A stretch of 64,000 nucleotides of DNA, taken from contig NC_134033.1 in NCBI RefSeq assembly GCF_964204645.1, positions 12,712,155 to 12,776,154 on the forward strand, in the 5' to 3' direction. Under the pieces are notes generated by a model. It had not been told where the DNA came from. It saw only the letters and a program-made list of their open reading frames with translations, and did no database searches. This stretch comes from Tubulanus polymorphus. Lineage: Eukaryota > Nemertea > Palaeonemertea > Tubulaniformes > Tubulanidae. Both the position numbers and the translations under genes were made by a program. Below are positions 1 to 10,884 of this stretch, in pieces (the stretch's first letter is position 1; every line of letters starts with the position of its first letter).

Positions 1-409
1 GTATTTCTTTTTATTCTGGGTGGAGGTATTTTGGACACATATGAGGGTATTCTGGGTGGAGGGATTCTGGGTGTGGGATTTTGGACGGAGGTATTATGGG
101 CGTATCCCCGTAACGGTATATTCAATGATTAACCGCAGGAGTTCTATATAGGCCTGTGTAAAACCGGCCATTCCACGGTATAGAAAGTTTGAAAATGTGT
201 GAGTTTCTGTGAGAAATTTACACAAATATCATTGTGAAATGTTGTTGAAAAAATATGCCTACTGCCCACTTGTTCATCCGATGGTCTTTGAATACGGGTC
301 CATTGGAGGCCTCGACTACCGACCTGTTCAGTCCGATCCTCTTTTTGAATTGAATCGAATTTCTTCCTAAAAAATACTAAGATGATTTTTTGCGTATCTT
401 TTTTTCAAG
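1..409. other. Intronic sequence with short G-rich degenerate repeats
   Basis: This is presumed intron upstream of the first visible exon of the JmjC gene. Positions 1-110 hold several imperfect copies of a TTCTGGGTGGAGG-like motif alternating with TTTTGGACGGAGG-like variants, a small decayed tandem repeat. Nothing else was recognised. Confidence 0.5.
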
Positions 410-1770
410 CGTCGATTTCGAAAAGTACCCGAAAATGGCCGACAACGTGGAATATTATAACGTCAATATATCGGCTGGAGACTGTCTGTATGTGCCGTAC
501 ATGTGGTAAGTTTTAGGGGGGTATCAGACCACGCGGTTGATATTTTCAAAAATTTGGGTTAAAACCAGTTGGTTACAACGGCGCCGATCTAGAAAATTGT
601 GTCTTAGCAAATTAATGTTCGGGTTCTTTTTCAGGATCCACCAAGTCAATTCTTACGGCAGTAATATCGCCGTGAACTTCTGGTGGAGTCACTACGGGTT
701 CCTGCACAACGAGGAGGCGGACTCGATCGCGGACTGCGACCGCAAACCGGAATGTTGGTTGACCACGCATCCGAATGATCTGACCGGAAATGACCAGGAA
801 CGCGATTATCCATTTGAAATTCTGTAAGTAGTTGAATGGCGGATTTTGATAATGTCATTCCATATTCCCGCTACAACCAACTACCTTACAGTCTTAAAAC
901 CGCTACAACAACCCGTCACTGAAACTTAAGTAACTGAATGACTGAATCCAGTGCCCCAGAAAGATGGAACTCACCGAAAATTCCAGAATGCATCTTATCT
1001 TAAGCTCAACCCTTAATTTCTTTCGTAAATTGCTACTTATAATAATGTGACATTTACTTCTATATCAATCTATTTTACAGGGATATTATGCGTGTATTGG
1101 TCGTGCAATCAGAATCGAATCAACTTACTTCGGAACAATTGCAAAACATTCCGAAACAGGTATCGAAAACGTGTGCAAGCACAGTAGTGGTCTTTACTAA
1201 TAATACACACACGACGTAATAACCACTTGATTCATTTCAATATATTGTATCATATAGAAATTCGAATTGCGTGACGTGAATTGCGTATCTACAGTGTACA
1301 CGGATTACAGTGTTTATTCGACTACTCACATTCAGTCTTGTTTTGAGAACTTTTGCTACATAGCTGCATCATCTTTTTGAAGCCTCCTTCGAACTGTTTC
1401 ATATAAACTAAAATAGGTATTTTTGGAAAAAAATGAGATTGAAAATATAATTACTGTAATTATTATATTATCAGGGTTTGTCAGCTGAAGAGAAATCGTA
1501 TTTAGACAAGGCGTTTAAGGCCGCGGACACGGATAAAGATGGCGTCATTTCCATTGTAGAAATTGACAAAATCCAATCGGATAAAACGGTACTAACATTT
1601 TCGGATAATTCGTTCCGCCAACGGTCTTGAAATAAAACGTGTAATTTCTCTTTTAGGTCGGGGACAAATTCCGAAGCGCCATACGAAAACTGGCTCGCCT
1701 TGTCAAAGAAAACGAGAAACGAAGCGAAATCCAGAACTCGTCTGCAGAAAAGGCGAAAGATGAATTATGA
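410..1770 (+). CDS. JmjC-domain (cupin-like) protein with C-terminal EF-hand, 3' part of gene
   Basis: Five exons are seen: 410-505, 635-823, 1081-1159, 1475-1588 and 1657-1770. All have GT-AG borders and their phases join cleanly; the stop is TGA at 1768-1770. The first two encode the end of a JmjC/cupin_8 fold: an AGDCLYVPYMW strand, then IHQV, whose His is the expected distal Fe(II) ligand, then a SNIAVNFWW strand. Exon 4 has a canonical EF-hand loop starting DTDKDG, with acidic or oxygen ligands at positions 1, 3, 5, 9 and 12. The tail is basic and helical. JmjC proteins of this class are 2-oxoglutarate/Fe(II) hydroxylases, so a Ca2+-responsive oxygenase is inferred. The HxD half of the metal site and the start codon lie upstream of the window, so catalytic competence cannot be judged. 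Which JMJD subfamily it belongs to is not determined. Confidence 0.85.
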
Positions 1771-2894
1771 AAACCACATCGCAAGAAAAGAAGCAATGAG
1801 GGGTACAGGACTTGGGCGAAATCTTGCCCAAGCCTCGCGTTATATTTTAATTTAAGAATAGGTTGTATCTGTATAGAGATTAGACAAAGTTGACGCTCCG
1901 ATATCTGAAACCATTTCCGCAGTGGTTCAAATGAAAATTAGCTACGTAGTCAAAAACCTTCTCGTGCAACTGTGGAATGGTCTATCTGGACGAAACATTA
2001 TTTTCATTCTTGAACTTGATGAACTTAAACCGATTTTTACTATAACTAAAACAACTGTGTATCTGCCCCCGATGGCGGATATTACTTATTTTTGGACGCC
2101 GTAAAAACCGTTACAATACTGTTTATATACATTTGATACCTAGCATGCGGTTCTGTGCACTACGTCATCGAATATTGGCGCTTCGAAATATCAATTACAA
2201 ATATGAATTTAGGCGTTTACTTTGTAATTAAATATATCGCATAAATCTTATATCAATTTTGATAAATTTTAACAATCATTTTTTGAGATGTGCAATACGT
2301 CATCGATATTCGGGGCTAGACTGGTTGCCGGTCAATTCAATTCAATGATCGATATATCCAAATCCAAAATAGCTTCATGGGTCGACGTTATTTTTCAAGG
2401 CGTCAAAGATGAATTATGAAAACCACAACTTTCAAGTTCGTTTTCTTGTTGCCACTGTTAAATATCGTTAGATGTTAAAACGGTTTGAAATTCTAAATTC
2501 TAAATTTGACACTACTTCCATTTCGTTCGGCGTCGGAACTTAAATAACGAACGTTAACGCGTTGATTAAATGTGTGTCTAACGTTCGAATGAAGCTATTA
2601 TTTTCGACCGCGATAATATTGCGAGCACCTACTGAGTGATAAGATTGGCAAACAGAACTGATAAGTTATTGCATGCACTTGAATGGTATGCCGATATATG
2701 TTTATGTACATTATCAAACGGATTTTTCAAACTGCCGTGCTTTAAACGCCCAAATGCTTACCTACATTATTAAGAGATAAATCCTGTCACCTACTAAAGA
2801 TATAGGCTACATATCAACCTATACGTTATAAGTGTATCACATTTGACCGTAGTTTATTATGTCTTAAGATCGGAAAGGGATTCTAGAGACCAAC
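1771..2894. other. Intergenic region with a small local duplication
   Basis: This is 3' flank of the JmjC gene and 5' flank of the next gene, AT-rich. The 20-odd bases around the JmjC stop codon (about 1757-1779) recur at about 2406-2428. A TGTGCA-TACGTCATCGA segment occurs near 2154 and again near 2289, showing local segmental duplication. No gene was recognised. Confidence 0.5.
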
Positions 2895-4071
2895 ATGTCA
2901 GCAATTGTATTTATTTTAGGTGAGTGGATTTTATGATTTTTATATGTCTCCTTCGAGTATATATGTAAAATTTGAAAACTTGTATTATTAGGATGAGATG
3001 TCATTATTTTCGTGTTTTAGTTGTAACCTTATTCGACAATATTGAATGTATCTAAAATGGATTACAAATTTTATCATATTTATCATGATATCATTGAATG
3101 CTTTATTCTGTGTGAATGCTGTTTAAACTAAAATGGCACGTCATTAATGTGCCCTTTATTTTTTAACGATATACATATCCTTAAAAAATGTTATATCTGT
3201 TAAGGGTCAGATATGGACATAATGAGGTTTACACTGAGCTAATAAACTGGAAGTTATCAACTGGAGAATTTTATCTTTTCTGTTTTATTGAAGGTTTTCT
3301 CTTGGTCGGTAACGGATTTCTACCGTCAACGGCCGCGAGTCCTACTGTGAGTATTAGGCCATCGACTGCAGGACCTGTCAGATCTCTGTCATCGACAACT
3401 GCTCAGTCTACAGCTTCGCCAATGGGATCGGCCACGCCACCGATGCCAACCGGCATCACGACAAGCCCTTTCGTCACAGCAAGCCAATCCAGCCCTCAGC
3501 CCAGTGCCACTGCAAACTCTTCCCTTCCGCCCAGCACCACAGTAAACCCCTCCATTCAGCCCAGCACCGCGATAAACCCTTCCGTCCTGCCCAGCACCAC
3601 AGTAAACCCTTCCATCCAGCCCAACACAACTGCAAACTCGTCATCAGTGGGACCAATTGGACCTTCAGCGTCAGTCGGACCAACAGTAGAGCCATCCGTG
3701 TCACCCGGACCGAGTGGAAATCCGGGAGCAAACACAAATGACGATACTCATACCACGACAATCGTGCTAGCGATCTGTATTCCTGTAGCTGTGATCATCG
3801 TCATTATTATCATATTCGTTCTCTATTACAAGTAAGTATTATAGCGATAGTACATGAAATATCACGCGCTGGCAATGCCCCAACAATGCGCCATCAATGC
3901 CCCATCAATGTGCCATCAATTCTCTATCAGTTTCACCAACGAACGCTTTACTTTTTCAGGAAAAACAAAACTAATTTCGACTTATCGACGGGTGACCAGA
4001 ACGTCCATTACCACAACGAGGGCGACTATCGGAATCCTAGTTTTGTCGACGAATCGTCTCATCGAAATTAA
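2895..4071 (+). CDS. Mucin-like type I single-pass membrane protein
   Basis: Three exons, 2895-2919, 3294-3831 and 3960-4071, join in phase to give 224 aa. The start at 2895 is chosen because its 8 codons plus the beginning of exon 2 make a signal peptide (MSAIVFILGFLLVGNGF). Residues about 20-160 are Ser/Thr/Pro/Ala-rich with imperfect repeats of the type PSTTVNPSIQ, a heavily O-glycosylated stalk. Residues about 164-187 form a transmembrane helix of Ile/Val residues, followed by a 37-residue tail containing YHNEGDYRNPSF. There is no globular ectodomain. It may be a cell-surface sialomucin-like protein or adhesion stalk; the specific function is unknown. It converges with the Ig-receptor gene, whose 3' end lies 770 bp away. 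Confidence 0.8.
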
Positions 4072-4267
4072 CCAATCGTCGTCTCGGGTCGTATCAATTC
4101 ACGGTGCCAAGCTCTTGTGGCAGGTTCTGTAGTTTCCACGAGGTGGTGCCCAGCACCAATCAAAAACCAGTCTTAGGATATAAGACCATTTTCTTGGCTA
4201 TGAACGAAGCTCTGAACTGAATAACGAAAGACAGTGTGACCGTGATTTTTCTATTTGTATATTTCAT

Positions 4268-4273
4268 AATAAA
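4268..4273 (+). terminator. AATAAA poly(A) signal of the mucin-like gene
   Basis: A canonical AATAAA hexamer lies about 195 bp downstream of the stop codon at 4069-4071, on the same strand and before the convergent gene. Confidence 0.5.
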
Positions 4274-4841
4274 TCTGCACCAAATTTAACTCCCGTTACA
4301 ATGAATGGAAAAATATATCTACAAATAGTGATCGAAAGCTGAAACAGTAGATGAAGAAACATATAGACATTTTTACGTGTGGAAATTGAGCTATATATAC
4401 ATGAAATACGAAATTGCGTAATCCTTATATGAAAAACTTCTTCTCTGTTACTTTTGAGAGAGCGAATATTGTTAAATGTTTCTATGTACATAGAATTCGA
4501 ATGGAGAAAAAAGAAAAATATATCGAGTAAACTTTAAAGGAGGACTTCTTTCTGGTGAACTAATTCACAGTCGGGACAGAGCTAGTCGCAGACGTCGAGT
4601 GTTAAAATATCTAAATGTTATCGTAATCGGAGTCTTCGGTAGTTCGGAACTGAAATTAAAAAGAAACGACTATCAAACGTTAGATTTTATGAATAGAAAA
4701 TAAGCGCTACTTTAGTCAAGACCAGATTTAATTAGCCTTCAGTCCATTTGGAGGTCTGTTAGTCGAGAGAAAAGTCAAACAAATAATAGACCAGACCAAA
4801 ACGATATAAAACAATATGGGAATAGTAACGTTACAATACTC

Positions 4842-7800
4842 TCACATCACCTTTTTCTTCTTGACCTCACTATATACCGGATTCAGACTTCTCAGACTTT
4901 TAGTCAACGCTTCCGATGCTAGCGTCGCTTGGTTGTGGTTTGGAACACCTTTCACGATGCTTTTCGCGACTTGGTCGTCGTTTATGTATTCAGCGTGCGA
5001 AGCAGCAATGTCATGGGCGACGTAATCATCTTCTGGGACGCGGCCAGCGATGACGTAACTGTCATATTCCGGGCTTGGTACGGAGTTAGACGGCGGCGGG
5101 TGGTTCTGCGTTATGTTCGATTTCTTCTTTTTCATTATCGATTTTCCCTTCGATTTCCTGCCGGCGCCGAGAAGTTCATCAGGGTCGCAGTACGCATCGA
5201 TGGCTACAGCTGTCGAGAATAATATCAACATCGGACCATTATTGTCATATCAAAAAAGCAACAAGAAAATACTGCGATAACGTAAAAATATCCACTGGAG
5301 TTAATTATTATACTGAATAATTAGTAAAGCAAATTCAAAATCTTAGTTTCGAGTTTGGGACTAATTTCACAGTCAGTGATTGTATATTCGACCATTCTGG
5401 TTCTATACCCGATGTATAAATTTCATGAGATGTGCAAATGATCCTAGAATTTGGAAGATAAATTTCGAAAAGGTGGTTCGAATTCGGTCCAACCAGACTC
5501 ATATTCTGTAAATAGTGACTATTTGTGCGGATAAGCAGAATGTTAGGTCTATATACATACACATAGCTCTACCACCTCCACCAGACGGAATGTTGGCAGC
5601 GACCTCTTGCGGTCGGCTGGGACGGTTCACGTACACTTCATCCCCGCGATATCTCAACAAGCAATCTAAATATAACGTATAAACCGGTATCACAGGGGCT
5701 CGTGTTTGAAGTTTGAAGGGGTGAACTGTAGTTCAGAGCATCCAGTATTCCAGGTACTGGGAGTAAATTTCACCCGACCCGAACTTCGACTACGAGCTCC
5801 TGTGATATCGATCTAAAAATCATACAATGATTAGCAACGATTATGAAATTAGAATATTTTAGATACGGGTGAGACCTATCTTAGATACGGATGAGGCCTA
5901 TCTTAGATACGGGTGAGGCCTATCTTAGATACGGGTTTGACCCCGCCTACCTAAATTATCGAACGCGTAATCAGGTAGGACTGACGTTGGGCTCAAGTAC
6001 GGTGTTCGGAAATGTATTGTATTAAACTAGACAAATTTCCATTCATATTCTTAACTGCTTTAATGTTTCGTTTGGGAATGTATTTCTAAAAACGTTGAAG
6101 CACTTTTTAAAAAAAGTTTTTGCTTTTTCATTTCATCAAATTTTTCCATGAGATCTTTGCTCATTGAAACGCCTATAAGACAGCTCTAGGGCGTGTTGAT
6201 GCAGTAAGAGCAGCCAGGTTTGACTAGTTTGCCATCTGGCGGAAATTTGAGTTATTAATCTGTCACACCTGTCACTCCCAACTGCGCGCTTTCTCTGATA
6301 TTTTCATTCTACATGCAATAGATTCGACAGAGTTTCCCGGTCAACTTTAACGTAGTAAATCTTACGGATAAGTCTCGTGACGATCTGCTGTCCATAACGT
6401 CGATAGTGGATGTAACTAACCAGGGAGCACACCGATATAACGATTCCGATAACAAGCATTGCGATTCCCGCGTTGAAAATGGTTCCTGAAACAATAAGTA
6501 TAAACATGTATTTATAAGACAGCCATACGACCATATTTCATTGCATTTTAGTCTCTAAAGTTCCCTAAATGCTAAATGCTTTGAGATAGTCCAGAAATTT
6601 CAGAATGTCCCTCTCCTAGAACCCCCCGACCCGTATCAAGTGATGATCTGGCGATCACCGTGCATGCTCCGGCAGCGTTTCGACCGCTGGTCATCATCTA
6701 ATGATTCGGTCCACTCGATCAATCCATCGGCTTAACCATTGACTAACCGTTGCCCCCCCCCCCGACTAACCATTACGGTCATCCCTCCCCTTATAGCGTA
6801 TTTGACTTACGGCCATCGCCTACAGCGCGGAATTCGTAACGTTTATTCGCGTGCTCAGGTTCGAAGACAAAATAGTTACTAAAGCTGTCCCGTCGTAAGC
6901 GACTCCAATTACTGCCGATAGTATCGTCTGCCAAACGGTATTCTAATATCACACCGCTAGATAAGTGGGTAATACTTCCATCAGTGCGTCGTTTAGAACC
7001 TGTTTAATAAAGAAAGCTTCATTGAGAAATAACCTGCCAGCAATATCATCTCAGTTGAGATAACCATAAAGCGCTTCGGATGGGCCGATCATATATAGGC
7101 TACAGTCGGCAGTAAAGTTCACTCAATGAAAAGTTATTACCAATCAAGACCGATTCTGAGATTTCAACCCAGTCGTGGAAAAGTATCCGCTCTGAAACTG
7201 GATCCCGGGCTGATTCGTGTGTTGAAACATAACATTACTAATAGGCTCAGCCTTTTTTCCGACGTATAATGGAATCAAATGAAATGAAATGGTCGACCTA
7301 AAATATCGACGTCAATTTATATCTGGGACTTTTCAGTGCGTCGACTGTGAGACTAACCGGACGTTTGGAGAGTGACTGGTCGCCTCGCGGTGCTTCCCCC
7401 GGAAGGCAGTCGTTGTTCACCTTTTATTCGTAGTTTCAATTTCCTACTCATGTCGTTGAGGTAGCTACATTTCCAATAGACTGCAGAATCACTTTCAGTC
7501 AGGTTGTCGATTATCAGTTTGACTTCTCTGACCAAACCGGCCTCTCGGACGCACTCGATTCGATAACGTTTGTCTTTGTCAGTATAGTAACAGCCTTTCG
7601 AAACCGGTCTCGAATTGGAGTTCCAAGATAAGGATTGTAGGTGTTGTTCTTCTTTATTTGCGGGGCTCAAGGAACAGATTAGCTCAACGCTATCTCCCAA
7701 ATGCAATTCCGTATCGGGACTAATTGAAGCTTCTAGACTCAGCGATGTCACGATATCCACTGAAAAAAATGATATAGTGTATATGTTTCCCATTTAGAAC

Positions 7801-8303
7801 AATGTTGTCTAACCATACAGTAGTGTTCGGTTGGAATATAGCTCGCGAGTTTCGAAGAAAAAAAACAATTGAAAATTAACGATCAAATATTTAACTCAGT
7901 TTTTATTTCCGAAGAGAATCAACGACTTGTGCGTTCCCATCGCAGCTTTTTCGATTTCAGTTTCATAAACGATCTTTTCAATTCTAATTCAGTTCCAAAA
8001 TGAATGCCAATAGGCACAAACGATGTATAGGCTGATGTAAAATTCGGATTTATATTTATTAGAAAATATTTTTTCATGCACAGTCTTACGTATATCCAAT
8101 GACGCGATAGATAGCTGTATATCATACTTAATTACATAAAAATACGTGAGAATGCTCCTATTTTTCTAATAAAATGTGACTAAAATTTCATTCTGAGAGT
8201 ATTGCACATCTGTAAACTTACGAAAGATCAACCACGCCGTCAACAGAGCTATGACGTATGAACGATGGTGCAGCTTCGGAGGGTATAAGTTAACAGAGCG
8301 CAT
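4842..8303 (-). CDS. Ig-domain, FN3-like single-pass receptor with tyrosine-rich cytoplasmic tail
   Basis: Six exons on the minus strand, 8222-8303, 7421-7759, 6811-6999, 6366-6485, 5561-5665 and 4842-5209, join in phase into 400 aa. ATG at 8303 gives a signal peptide with core SYVIALLTAWLIF. Residues about 30-140 are one Ig-like domain with the B-strand Cys in ELICSL, Trp in LSWNS, and the DSAVYWKC F-strand motif; two further Cys may add a disulfide. Residues about 141-203 resemble a fibronectin type III half (ILEYRLAD, then YEFRAVGDG). The transmembrane helix is about 209-229. The 170-residue tail is rich in Tyr, including EDDYVAH, AEYIND (a YxN GRB2-SH2-type motif) and NPVYSEV (NPxY plus YxxV), and ends in KKKKVM. 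It is likely a signalling or adhesion receptor. The family is not recognised and no kinase domain is present. Confidence 0.8.
5859..5940. repeat. 22-bp tandem repeat
   Basis: About 3.5 copies of a 22-bp unit with core TTAGATACGGGTGAGGCCTA lie in an intron of the Ig-receptor gene. The copies differ by only one or two bases. Confidence 0.8.
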
Positions 8304-10199
8304 TCTTTGCCGAATATAAAATATTACACATACACGTACCAAGTAGCTCGATGGTATGAAAATTCCCATTTCGATCACCTCATTTGTGACGGAGCAGGGT
8401 TGAGGCAAACAAAACGATGAGGAAATAAATTATCAAATAAACACGATTTAAATGGTCTATTTAATCATCGCTTATTCCTTGTATTTCGTTGTAATGTATC
8501 GAACGAGGAAGTTATCATTCCTATCAATAAACTGATAAAAGTTTCTTTCTATTTGACCAAACTGTACGTGATTCATTCCATTATCTGTAACATCTCATTA
8601 AGCAAACAATCAAACGATTAATGTCTTTGTCAGCAGATATATTTAGGATCGTGATTTGAATGCTGTTTTTTGTCGCATTGACCCCGAAATGGCCGTCGAT
8701 TGTCACTGCGTCAACAGTATATGATACGCCACGCTCCATCCTCGCTTACCAGGGTTTGAATGCCTCCTACCAACGCTCATGCCAACCAAACCCTGGCCGC
8801 GCCCCAGTTTCTACATCAGTCCGAAATATTCTCCATTGTTTTGACTTTGCGTGGCTTCTGGTCCAACGAGGATTATCCGACCCCGAGCGTTTGTCGAAGA
8901 TTCAGCATCCCCGTGTCTCTCTGGTTGCAAGACATTAACGATCTTACTAAATCCCCTAAAACTCTGTTCTAAAAAAACTATTCAAAAACTGGTTCTCACT
9001 ATCATTATCATTATCTCCTCATTATCATTATTCTACAAAAAGAAAATCCGACCCTGAGGAAGAACTTCACCAAACTTTGTATAAGTTCCTACAACTTAAA
9101 AATTCAATAAGGCTGGCTTGCCTCTCTAACAATTTCTCACCCATCTTCGATTTTGCCCCAGAAGATGAGCAGCACTTCATTCTTTTCTGCCCCAAGACAA
9201 CCTTAAAGATCTGTTCTCTTTTCAATTATCTTACCCCCCATCTGTTGGCCTAATTGACTCGCTGTTTTGTTTTATGATGTCGTATGGTCAGGGTGATACA
9301 AAAGCCGCTAAGTAAGTTATTGATTTCACAAATTTGTGTACTGCTAGCAGGCATGGACGGATCCAGCCATTGACTATATTCCTTAAAATTATTGCTCTCT
9401 GATGCCGGTGGCAAAGCTCATTAAAGGGGGTTCGGGGTTCCTGCCAAAAAGAAATTTGAAAATTGACTCTTTTTCTTGTATTTAAATGCATTCTGGACCT
9501 GTTAGATTAGGTACTTTTAGAACATATGTTATTCACATTTTCTGACTATGTTCTGGAATGCAGTGGAGTTGCTTGTCAAAGCCGCCACCCTCTGGGCAGA
9601 ACACTAAGCCCCATAATGTATTAATAACTCTTGCAACTTGTCAACTGAATGTAGTGTGTTTGCGTGAGCATCACTGGGAGGATATCAAAGCCTGGCAAGC
9701 GAAAATGACCTCGCTAAGAACCTCTGTGACAGAAATTGTTCGCTGGTGAGGGAGAGAGGGAATGTGAGTGGAAAGTGGGAAGCAAGAGATGATAGTGTGG
9801 GAATGGAGAATGGGCCTAAAGGGAGAGTGGAGCGGCCAAGCGATAACGTCTTAGTTAATATTGTATATCCATTTCAAAATGTGTCTTCTATGCTCTGTAT
9901 CAAAGGAGCTCATGTATTAAAAAAATATCAATTATTTATGATTGTTTGTGATATAAGTATTGCATTATGGTTTACGAAAGCTAGATGTCACTAAATATTG
10001 CTGGGTGTTTATTGTTCGTTCCCGGTCGTTCGTCACCTTCCTGTACAGTACTTGCGCAACGAAATTCCTCCAGGGGCGACTACAACCAAGACTACATCGA
10101 TACGAGCTGAGCGGGTTCAAAATATTAAAGAGTGGTGAATAGAATTAAGAGACGAGTTTATCAGTTTTATTTTACTTGAGTTCACTTTTCTTTGTTAAA
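8304..10199. other. Intergenic region between Ig-receptor and thyroglobulin-domain genes
   Basis: Apart from the LINE remnant annotated separately, no gene is supported. Open frames between 8.6 and 10.1 kb overlap one another in several frames and have no conserved motif beyond the retroelement tail. Confidence 0.5.
8640..9490 (+). mobile_element. Decayed non-LTR retrotransposon (LINE) 3' coding remnant
   Basis: On the plus strand around 9085-9220 a broken frame reads RLACLSN, then APEDEQHFILFCPK. The EDExHFxLxCP pattern is the Cys/His signature common near the C-terminus of LINE ORF2 proteins. Upstream short frames (8660-9057) may be parts of the same ORF2 but are split by frame changes. 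It is a dead fragment; clade is not determined and the boundaries are approximate. Confidence 0.4.
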
Positions 10200-10740
10200 T
10201 TTATAGTGAAAACCGTAGTTTGTGGTAAAGACCGTTAGGTGCTGCCGCTATGGTCATCGTTAGCGGATATTTCGTACACTAATATCAATCGACTGTGGCA
10301 ATCAGGGGACAGTGGTAGCACCTCGATTGCCGGAGTCGATAGAGGTTAGTGTACGAAACATCCGCTAACGATGAGCATAGCGACAGCACCTGACGATAGA
10401 CTGTAATAGTGCATCCACGGTTCGCCAAGCCAGTCTGCAATGGATTCTTGTCAGTCGTCAAAGTCGCTATTTGTGTTAAAACACGGATATATCGATGGGA
10501 ACGATGATTGCATCCGCGTGTGACTCGTTTGGGGTCGTGTCTAAGGGTCTGTCCGAATGGCAGGTACCGCTGGCGGTCTTAAAGATTCATGAATCTAGTT
10601 GCCGACACAGAGAAATATTTCAATACTGTTCATACGCAGTTCAAAGGAACTAATTTCATTCTAGTTACTTGAGACGATAGGACAAACTTCACCGAGCCTC
10701 GATTCATCAAATTCATACGAACGTTTTTATTATGCCACAA
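10200..10740. mobile_element. Foldback/MITE repeat family A, copy 1
   Basis: Positions about 10235-10393 form a long imperfect hairpin. One arm runs from GTGCTGCCGCTATG through CATCGTTAGCGGAT; the other carries its complement, CCGCTAACGATGAGCATAGCG. The loop carries CAATCGACTGTGG. Flanking sequence to about 10740 (AGAGAAATATTTCA, then CATACGAACGTTTTTAT) is shared with the second copy at 14840-15310, so the mobile unit is about 0.5 kb. It has no coding capacity. Confidence 0.7.
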
Positions 10741-10884
10741 TTCATCGATTTGAGCCCGGGTTCAAAATATGAAAGACGTTATTTCGGAAAGTGGTGAACA
10801 AAATCAAAGACAAAATCAGTTTCAGTGAGATACGTTCATTTTCAACGTGACAATACTTTATTCATTCAATTGAAACAAAAACAA

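Noticed and set aside
3188-3293. Upstream Met at 3188 as start of the mucin-like protein
   Set aside because: That stretch is intron. The exon at 2895-2919 supplies a proper signal peptide and exact phase across a GT-AG intron.
4842-5231. Separate 129-aa protein starting at 5231
   Set aside because: The frame is the last exon of the Ig-receptor gene; the Met lies in the preceding intron and an acceptor CAG precedes 5209.
5470-5490. GGTTCGAATTC as a tRNA B-box
   Set aside because: No matching A-box or cloverleaf could be laid out around it.
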